From Ostrinia nubilalis (taxonomy: Eukaryota > Arthropoda > Insecta > Lepidoptera > Crambidae), in the NCBI RefSeq assembly GCF_963855985.1, contig NC_087090.1, forward strand, positions 16,366,501-16,430,500: a stretch of 64,000 nucleotides of DNA, written 5' to 3'. The notes beneath the pieces are model-generated. The model ran no database searches and had not been told where the DNA came from. It saw only the letters and a list, made by a program, of their open reading frames with translations. Made by a program: the position numbers and the translations under genes. The first letter of the stretch is position 1; each line of letters begins with the position of its first letter. Of the stretch, positions 58,901-64,000 are shown piece after piece.

Positions 58901-61900
58901 ACCATTGAAAACTTCAAAGCACCTCATAATGTTAAAGAGCTGCAAGCTTTTTTGGGGCTCTTAAACTTCTACGATAGGTTTCTGCCCCATAAAGCTACTA
59001 TAGCCGAACCCCTATACAAATTGTTACAGAGTGACATGAAATGGCATTGGAACAGCGGACATCAAAGGTCTTTTGAAAAGCTACGTACAATGTTAACTAG
59101 TGAAGACACGCTGGTTCACTACGACCTCAAGAAAAAACTATTATTAACATGTGATGCATCTCAGTATGGGCTAGGAGCTGTATTGGAACATGAAATGGAA
59201 GATGGCACCGTTAGACCCATCATGTTTGCTTCTAGGACTATGAATGTTCATGAAAGAAATTATGCACAAATAGACAAGGAGGCAGCAGCGATAATATTTG
59301 GGTTAAAGAAATTTCATCAGTTTATAAGTGGCAGGAAGGTTGTGATAAGGACCGATCATAAACCTTTGCTAGGATTATTTGATCCAAAACGACCAATCCC
59401 AAATATTATTTCACCAAGAATGTTAAGATGGGCTCTATTATTAAATTCATATGATTATCAAATAGACTATGTTCAGGGCAAGAAACTTGGAAATGCTGAT
59501 GCTCTAAGCCGCTGGCCTTCTACAGACCAAGGCAAAGTGGAAGAAGAATATTCAGGGGTACTATTTATCGAAGAAACTCCACTTGAGTTAGAATTCTCTG
59601 CAGATGAGGTGGCAAAATTGACGCTAAAGGATCCAAAATTAAGCAAAATATTATATTGGATACGAAATGGTTGGCCAAGTAAAGTAGAGACAGAATACAA
59701 AGTATTTTGGCAAAAACGAGAGGAAATGTCTTCTTTTAAAAATTGTATTCTGTGGGGTAATAGAGTAATATTGCCTGAAAAGATGAGAGCAAAAGTATTG
59801 GAGGAGTTGCATTCGAACCATGATGGTATCGTAATAACAAAAGCTCTAGCTAGAAGCTATTTTTGGTGGCCAGCTATCGACAAAAATATAGAACAGATGA
59901 TAAACCGTTGCAATACTTGTGCAGAAAATAGAAACATGCCTAAGAAAGTTACACACAGTTGGATAAGACCAGATAAGCCATGGTCGAGGCTCCATATGGA
60001 TTACGCAGGACCTTTTCAAGGGAAAACTTTTTTCATTCTAATTGATGCATTTTCAAAGTGGCCAGAAGTGAAGATAGTTCCTGATATGAGTAGTGGAACA
60101 CTAATAAAAACATTACGAGAAATATTTACAGAACAAGGGCTACCTGACACAGTTGTGAGTGACAATGGAAGATCATTCATTTCTGAGGAGTTTCAAAACT
60201 ACTGCAAATCAAATGGTATAAGACATGTTCTAGTTGCACCATATCACCCTGCCTCTAATGGACAGGCAGAACGCACTGTGCAAACCATTAAAAATAAACT
60301 TAAAAAACAATCACCTGGATCTTGGCATATGAAACTTACATCAATGTTATATGGCCTACGAACAACGCCAAACAGCACCAACGATAAAACCCCGGCAGAA
60401 TTATTAAATAACAGACATTTCAGAACCAAGTTTGACTACCTAAATCCTCTTACCTTCAAAGATAAACCACAGCTTGAAGAATTGGAAGAAAATGAAAGCA
60501 GGAATGTGAGGTCAGTAAAGGTTGGACAAACTGTTTATTTAAGGAATTATGGCAAAGGCCCCCAATGGATCAAAGGTGTGGTAGAGAAGAGAATAGGAAT
60601 TTGTAGGTACTTAATTCAATGGAATGGAAAATTGCTAAAAAGACACATAAACCAGATTCATCTATTTGGGGAAGAGAAAGGTGAAACAGAACCAAAACAA
60701 CAAAGTGAAGAAAATATACTAAGGGAAGATGATGATGATGAGGAGGAGGAGACCATAGTTATACCCTCACCTTCAAAATGGGCAGATATTATAGGAGTAT
60801 CAGGGCCACAGGATATTGATGCTACACGGAGGATACAATATGAACAAACAGCACCTGAACAATATAAAAGGGCTCGCTCAGAATCAGCATCACCTCAACA
60901 GTCCCACAACAAAAAACCAAATTTGGACTTAACACATGAAGATGAAGATCTAGGAAGTGAAGTGGACGATTAATTTAAATAGAAAAGTTAATGCATGTTA
61001 TAGTTGTTAAGAGTGATGTGTTGTGTAAGTGTTAGTATTATAGACTAGTGATAGAACTTAAAGACAAAAGTGATAGTGAACTAGCCCGGGGGAAAGGCAT
61101 GTCATGTACCCCACTTGGGGGTAGATCTGAAAAACCAGTCTGGACACGTCAGGTGAGTCAGCACGCGTGCTCTCCCGGTATTCCCGAATATCTACGTATA
61201 CAATAGAAATATTTACCAATGTCACATTTCTCCATGGCCTTGATCATATCATCTTCATCAATACTGCTGTGTTCTGTATCAGGGTATTCGTTCCTCCAAT
61301 TATTCTCATCGTTGGAGTCATCATCATCGTCTGCTTCGCTGTCTGACGGCTGCAGCCCATTATCTCGATATGACCCATATATCAAGTTCGTTTCATAGTT
61401 TTCTATACTGTAATAAAAGCAAAATATGTTTTATTTAATATGAGAAAATAGGCTAAATATGTTTGTTGAAGACAATTAACACTTAGGTCATGGACCATTA
61501 AAATTACTAAAAATGTTTGTACTTAAAACTTATTAACCTCTCAGCCTCCAAGTGGTAGCCGGGTACTGCGTAACAATTGCTTATCTATTGTGTCTAGATT
61601 CACGGAGCTTGAAGGATTAATTTTTTAAGTTTACACATTACTCGAGGTAGCTAAAATACCCAAAAGCTGACTGAATTAACTAGAAACAAACTTACCTGAC
61701 TAGATTATCTAACATGGACACATCAAAGTCCTGTTTAGCAGCTTTGTACAAATCATATGCATATTGAACACCCATCTGAACTTCATCCTTCCTTTCTAAA
61801 TCAACCAAATCAAACAGATCTTCAGTTTCCTTGTTACTATCGTCTTTTAACCCTCTACTACAGTTTACAACCTCGTAGCGGTTTTCAGTTGAAGCTTCTT

Positions 61901-62217
61901 TTCTGTCTTTCCTTATTTTCTCAATGATGTCATTCACATTGTGAGATGACTTCAATTTCAACTCAGATTTTGGAACAACTTGCTTGACACTTGTTGTCTC
62001 CTGAAAAATACTATTTATGTAGACTTCTAGAAATGTCGGAGCAATGTTTTTATATGAAATTGTTGATAATGCTAACCTGGTTATCGACAGTACCAAGAAA
62101 CACGAAAAGCGAAGGTGATATCTCTTCAGAATTTGTTTTCATCCGTTTGCATAATAATACCAACGCATCTTGAGGATTATCCTCCAATTTGCGCTTCACA
62201 CGAAGTACCGTCGACAT
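55828..62217 (-). CDS. Slc7a6os: SLC7A6OS/Iwr1 homologue, RNA polymerase II nuclear import factor (five exons)
   Basis: Iwr1/SLC7A6OS binds assembled RNA polymerase II in the cytoplasm and directs its import to the nucleus. Five exons join on the minus strand: 62217-62077, 62000-61696, 61407-61217, 56617-56412 and 55929-55828 (141+305+191+206+102 = 945 nt, 314 aa plus stop). All introns are GT-AG and all phases agree. The human protein is of similar size. Recognisable parts are the N-terminal STVLRVKRK motif followed by a KR-rich stretch (first 30 residues), a QYAYDLY box in exon 2, the acidic DDDD...NNWRNEYPD signature in exon 3, an AERYGTAYAKY segment in exon 4 and an acidic tail ending in SDEYSPD. 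The start ATG (62217-62215) was chosen because STVLRVKRK is the conserved N-terminus. Intron 3 (61216-56618) is enlarged by a Gypsy retrotransposon. The gene is convergent with ush. Confidence 0.93.
56412..56617 (-). CDS. Slc7a6os: Iwr1 homologue exon 4
   Basis: The acceptor TTTTTAATTTCAG ends at 56618. The exon encodes EDDLSSDTGEDKIYDDPPD, AERYGTAYAKYKARVM and LCSTVKDLDEESVDGYK, then a GTAAGT donor at 56411. The phase-1 entry completes the Glu codon started in exon 3 across the Gypsy-bearing intron. Confidence 0.92.
56824..56929 (+). repeat. Gypsy 5' LTR (106 bp)
   Basis: Begins TG and ends ATA rather than the usual CA. Direct repeat of 61100-61205 with one mismatch. The element's PBS follows at once. 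Confidence 0.95.
57017..60973 (+). CDS. Ty3/Gypsy Gag-Pol polyprotein (1318 aa, single ORF)
   Basis: The ATG at 57017 is chosen; an in-frame GTG lies 15 nt upstream. Gag occupies residues 1-200. Two CCHC zinc knuckles follow (C202-x2-C205-x3-H209-x3-C213 and C220-x2-C223-x4-H228-x4-C233). The aspartic protease has DSG at 283-285. Reverse transcriptase (about 415-590) has LLDD near 564-567 instead of the commoner YxDD. RNase H begins near 710 (TCDASQYGLGAVL). Integrase has the H2C2 domain (HSNHDG...CNTC) and a DDE core (MDYAGPF, VVSDNGRSF, NGQAER). The C-terminus is Asp/Glu-rich. Gag and Pol share one frame with no frameshift, so Gag:Pol ratio would need another mechanism. The ORF is intact. 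Confidence 0.95.
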   Translation: MVVKFGEFDVAHGCWENYITRFGYCLEASEVKEDEKKKANLLAVCGPDLFDLISSLVAPKKISEVTFSTIKTYLDNHFHPKPNEIVESFKFHSRNQEDGEKIRDYVASLRKLSIHCNFENVDRTLRDRLVCGIRDKDIQKKMLQQTSLTFQLACEIALSHESANCDSNIIILPNTSKAPTQVFEEPMDINKISYKKSEKQNCFRCGKQHKGECRFRWVKCNFCDKTGHIEAVCLSKKKNNNIRSESNCNGLYEIPINSVRQAGVPAYMVNISLNGCNIEMEVDSGCAFTLISEPTARLIWKNKLPQFSKIDILLKTWTDNQLNILGKVFVPVNYKGIVKNLPVIIAEGQGPSLIGRNWFSDLNIQLEGINNIKIDTQDVKHILEKYKDIFEEGLGKYTGPIVSITLKDGATPKFLKCRPIPFALKERVCAEIDRLVAQEVLEPVPHSDWATPIVPVLKSNGGVRLCGDYRSTVNMATDTDTYPLPTLDEAFTHLQGGVVFSKIDLEQAYTQVQVDEPTSCLLTLNTPKGLFKVKRLAFGVKACPGIFQRLMSSLLADIPGVAVLLDDIVVMGTNVMEHNKRLNMVLKKLQHAGLRVNKKKCQFLARNIKFLGYMIDESGVHPCKDKIQTIENFKAPHNVKELQAFLGLLNFYDRFLPHKATIAEPLYKLLQSDMKWHWNSGHQRSFEKLRTMLTSEDTLVHYDLKKKLLLTCDASQYGLGAVLEHEMEDGTVRPIMFASRTMNVHERNYAQIDKEAAAIIFGLKKFHQFISGRKVVIRTDHKPLLGLFDPKRPIPNIISPRMLRWALLLNSYDYQIDYVQGKKLGNADALSRWPSTDQGKVEEEYSGVLFIEETPLELEFSADEVAKLTLKDPKLSKILYWIRNGWPSKVETEYKVFWQKREEMSSFKNCILWGNRVILPEKMRAKVLEELHSNHDGIVITKALARSYFWWPAIDKNIEQMINRCNTCAENRNMPKKVTHSWIRPDKPWSRLHMDYAGPFQGKTFFILIDAFSKWPEVKIVPDMSSGTLIKTLREIFTEQGLPDTVVSDNGRSFISEEFQNYCKSNGIRHVLVAPYHPASNGQAERTVQTIKNKLKKQSPGSWHMKLTSMLYGLRTTPNSTNDKTPAELLNNRHFRTKFDYLNPLTFKDKPQLEELEENESRNVRSVKVGQTVYLRNYGKGPQWIKGVVEKRIGICRYLIQWNGKLLKRHINQIHLFGEEKGETEPKQQSEENILREDDDDEEEETIVIPSPSKWADIIGVSGPQDIDATRRIQYEQTAPEQYKRARSESASPQQSHNKKPNLDLTHEDEDLGSEVDD
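61100..61205 (+). repeat. Gypsy 3' LTR (106 bp)
   Basis: Preceded by a purine-rich tract (61088-61097) and followed by the GAAAT target duplication that abuts the Iwr1 exon 3 donor site. Confidence 0.95.
61217..61407 (-). CDS. Slc7a6os: Iwr1 homologue exon 3 (acidic NNWRNEYP box)
   Basis: The acceptor is attacag at 61408-61410. The exon encodes IENYETNLIYGSYRDNG, an Asp-rich run, the strongly conserved NNWRNEYPD signature and MIKAMEKCDI. It ends with one base of a Glu codon. The donor GTAAAT (61216-61211) is immediately followed by the target duplication of the Gypsy insertion. Confidence 0.93.
61696..62000 (-). CDS. Slc7a6os: Iwr1 homologue exon 2
   Basis: Preceded by a pyrimidine-rich acceptor ending TTTTTCAG (62001-62003). 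It starts ETTSVKQ, contains the VQYAYDLYKAA box (the family has YDIYY-type sequence here), and ends with two bases of a Ser codon before a GTAAGT donor at 61695. Confidence 0.93.
62077..62217 (-). CDS. Slc7a6os: Iwr1 homologue exon 1 (47 codons)
   Basis: Encodes the N-terminus MSTVLRVKRK...GTVDNQ. It ends at CAG before a GTTAGC donor (62076-62075), phase 0. The basic KRK and CKRMK segments fit the known N-terminal region of the family. Confidence 0.93.
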
Positions 62218-62956
62218 GGTAAGTTCCTCAGGTAAGCTGTTCTTGTGAAAATCACATGGAAAAACACAAAACACAAATCCGCCAAAAACACTTGTTGTTA
62301 TTTCAACTGTCAAAATTGACAAATCAATAGTGTAACCAAAACCGATAGTATTATGGATTGATTTTGATAATCGATAATACTATCGATTAATTGTAAATGG
62401 CCATAGTTCGCAAATCACAAAATTTTTTGTAGTTGCACTTAATAAGTAATCTACACTCGTAGAAAATACTAACAAAAATAATAACTGCTGATAATCTTAT
62501 CTATTTGAAAATCAATAGTAATAAACGTAACTTTATAACATAAACGTAACTTTGATAACAACGCTATTGAAATCCTTGGAGGAGGCTTTTTCCAGCAGCA
62601 GACGTCTTCTGGGAAGAATTGAACGAACATACGTTACCGCAGAATCGATAGAATATTATCGCTTGCTCTCGGATGTTCGGCAACTATACAACACTATTCC
62701 ACACAGTGACAAAAAAAAACTTTTTTTATATTTAAATTACTAAGGAATAGGATTAATCAGATAAAACACCTCAAAATATTGATGTGTTTCTTAACACTGT
62801 GAATTATTGACCTAGTGTCAATTAACAACAAATAAAACAATATCATTATGTCTTTGCTTGTATGTATTAAAATATTCATTTAAAAAATATTGAATAAAAA
62901 TGTTGCCACAGTAATATACATTGAGAATTTTGTGTACTTTTACTAAAAATATTAGT
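62218..62956. other. Iwr1 upstream region
   Basis: Contains the palindromic CGATA motif (62343-62385) and, at about 62565-62610, a strongly diverged RTE-like tail (cttggaggaggctttttcca). No gene; the 63-codon ORF at 62552-62743 overlaps that repeat. Confidence 0.5.
62343..62385 (-). promoter_or_regulatory. palindromic CGATA motif upstream of the Iwr1 homologue
   Basis: A perfect 12-bp inverted pair (CGATAGTATTAT at 62343-62354 and its complement at 62374-62385) encloses TGATAATCG-type sequence, giving several overlapping TATCGAT/ATCGATA motifs. It lies 126-168 bp upstream of the start codon. It resembles the DRE (TATCGATA) found at insect housekeeping promoters, but that assignment is inferred. 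Confidence 0.4.
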
Positions 62957-63203
62957 GACTAGCTTTCCGCCTGCGGCTTCGCCCGCGTTGAATTTTGTCT
63001 GTCACAGAAAAACTTTATTGCGTGCTTCCCTGTTCCAAAAACCGGGATAAAAACTATTCTATGTCCTTTCCCGGGACTCAAAATATCTCTATGCCAAATT
63101 TCAATCAAAATCGGTTCACTGGTTCAGGCGTGAAAGCAAGATAGACAGGCAGACAGAGTTACTTTCGCATTTATAATATGAGTAAGTATAGAAGTATAGA
63201 TGG
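62957..63203 (+). mobile_element. lepidopteran retroposon tail
   Basis: Begins tgactagctttccgcctgcg, carries gtcctttcccgggactcaaa and ends gcatttataatatgagtaag. Less degraded than the copies at 8235 and 16117. Confidence 0.75.
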
Positions 63204-63214
63204 ATAATTATTAT

Positions 63215-64000
63215 GGACTAGCGGCCGCCCGCGACTTCGTACGCGTGGATCCCGTTTTACCCCCTTCATCTATCTTACGCGATTTAGATTTTTTCATACA
63301 AATGTTTTTCCCGCTAACTCCCGTTCCCGTGGGAATTTCGCAATATCCTGTTAAAACTAAGCTTTAAGTTTACTAAGGAACCTGCATGCCAAATTTCAAG
63401 CGTCTAACTTAAGCGGTTTAGATTTTTCATACCAAAGGATTTTCCCGGTAATTCCTGTTCCTGTGGGAATTTCGGGAATTCCTTTCTTAGCGCACCTCTA
63501 CGGTACCTAAGCTACGTCCCTTCCAAATTTCAAGTGCCTACGTTTAGCCGTTTAGGCTGTGCGTTGATATGTCAGTGAGTCAGTCATACCAAAGGATTTT
63601 CCCGCTAATTCCAGTTCCCGTGGGAATTTTGCAATAATATCCTGTTGTAACTAAGCTTTAAGTTTACTAAGGTACCTGCATGCCAAATTTCAAGCGTCTA
63701 TCTTACGTGGCTTAGATTTTTTCATACAAATGTTTTTTCCCGCTAACTACCGTTCTCGTAGGAATTTTGCAATATCCTGTCATAACTAATCTTTAAGTTT
63801 ACTAAGGTATCTGCATGCTAAATTTCAAGCATCTAACTTAAACGGTTTAGATTTTTCATACAAAAGGATTTTCCCTCTTATTCCCGTTTCCGTCCGAATT
63901 TCGGGAATTCCTTGTTGTAACTAAGCTCTTAGATTACTAAGGTACCTACATGCCAAATTTTAAGCGTCTAACTTAAGCGGTTTAGATTTTTCATACAAAA
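63215..64000 (+). repeat. tandem array of 135-150-bp retroposon-like units, running off the window
   Basis: The landmark aaatttcaagcgtct (or a close variant) recurs at 63391, 63535, 63685, 63820 and 63955. Each unit contains ttttcccgctaattcc and gtttactaaggtacctgca. The last unit is cut by the window end. A single inverted unit occurs at 3775-3903. Confidence 0.8.

Larger units (their letters stand above)
56824..61205 (+). mobile_element. complete Ty3/Gypsy LTR retrotransposon in Iwr1 intron 3
   Basis: Element of 4382 bp with 106-bp LTRs (TGTCATGT...ACAATA) that differ at one position (56833 T versus 61109 C), flanked by the 5-bp target duplication GAAAT (56819-56823 and 61206-61210). One uninterrupted gag-pol ORF is present and no envelope ORF. 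A candidate primer-binding site TGGCGACGAG begins at 56931, and a purine tract GGGGGAAAGG lies just before the 3' LTR. Short LTRs, small size and fused gag-pol suggest the Mag-like group, by family resemblance. It is antisense to its host gene. Confidence 0.95.

Noticed and set aside
62552..62743. 63-codon ORF upstream of Iwr1
   Set aside because: It overlaps a diverged RTE-like tail and has a non-ATG start.
1..64000. CRISPR arrays, toxin-antitoxin or phage-like systems
   Set aside because: The window is insect nuclear DNA; no spaced identical repeats or prokaryotic gene organisation were seen.

Overview
This is a nuclear window from an insect, almost certainly a moth or butterfly. It has long AT-rich introns with short exons, canonical GT-AG splice sites, BEL/Pao and Ty3/Gypsy LTR retrotransposons, RTE-type LINE tails ending in (ATG)n, many TA- or TTA-flanked MITEs, and the 'tagctttccgcccgcggcttcgc' type of retroposon tail that is common in Lepidoptera. 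There are no bacterial-type operons, CRISPR arrays or ribosomal RNA genes.

Two host genes can be supported. The first, on the + strand, is the 3' part of u-shaped (ush), the insect Friend-of-GATA (FOG/ZFPM) cofactor: a 1.9 kb exon (49652-51567) and a final exon (51922-52332) that together carry nine zinc fingers, five of them C2HC, and a PLDLS CtBP-binding motif. Its N-terminal exon(s) were not found. Most of the left 49 kb is best read as ush intron or upstream DNA. The second gene, on the - strand, is a complete SLC7A6OS/Iwr1 homologue (RNA polymerase II nuclear import factor), five exons from 62217 down to 55828, 314 aa. I joined it by hand; every splice phase agrees and the sum is 945 nt. 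The two genes are convergent.

Two intact-looking LTR retrotransposons sit inside these genes. A BEL/Pao element (43027-49305, - strand) with identical 221-bp LTRs and one 1822-codon ORF lies about 340 bp upstream of the large ush exon, flanked by a CGGCC target duplication. A Ty3/Gypsy element (56824-61205, + strand) with 106-bp LTRs differing at one base and one 1318-codon gag-pol ORF sits in intron 3 of the Iwr1 gene, flanked by GAAAT. Its target duplication begins only 7 nt inside the intron from the 5' splice site.

Layout: 1-43021 is non-coding with scattered repeats, among them RTE tails, mariner-like and TTA-flanked MITEs, a foldback mariner at 10581-11518 and many small inverted and direct repeats. 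It also holds CpG-rich blocks with recurrent GATA-type motifs, including a homotypic GATA cluster at 4402-4532 and a duplicated block at 761-869/1051-1160. 43022-49310 is the BEL insertion; 49652-52332 is ush coding; 52333-about 54900 is the ush 3' UTR and downstream DNA with two MITEs; 54900-55680 holds tRNA-like B boxes and a large hairpin; 55828-62217 is the Iwr1 gene with the Gypsy insertion; 62343-62385 is a palindromic promoter-proximal motif; 62957-64000 is retroposon tail and a tandem array of 135-150-bp units.

I found no clearly new biological system. The most testable signals are regulatory (GATA motif clusters in a GATA-cofactor locus, a candidate recursive splice site at 20435/20436) and the two young LTR elements placed close to splice sites.
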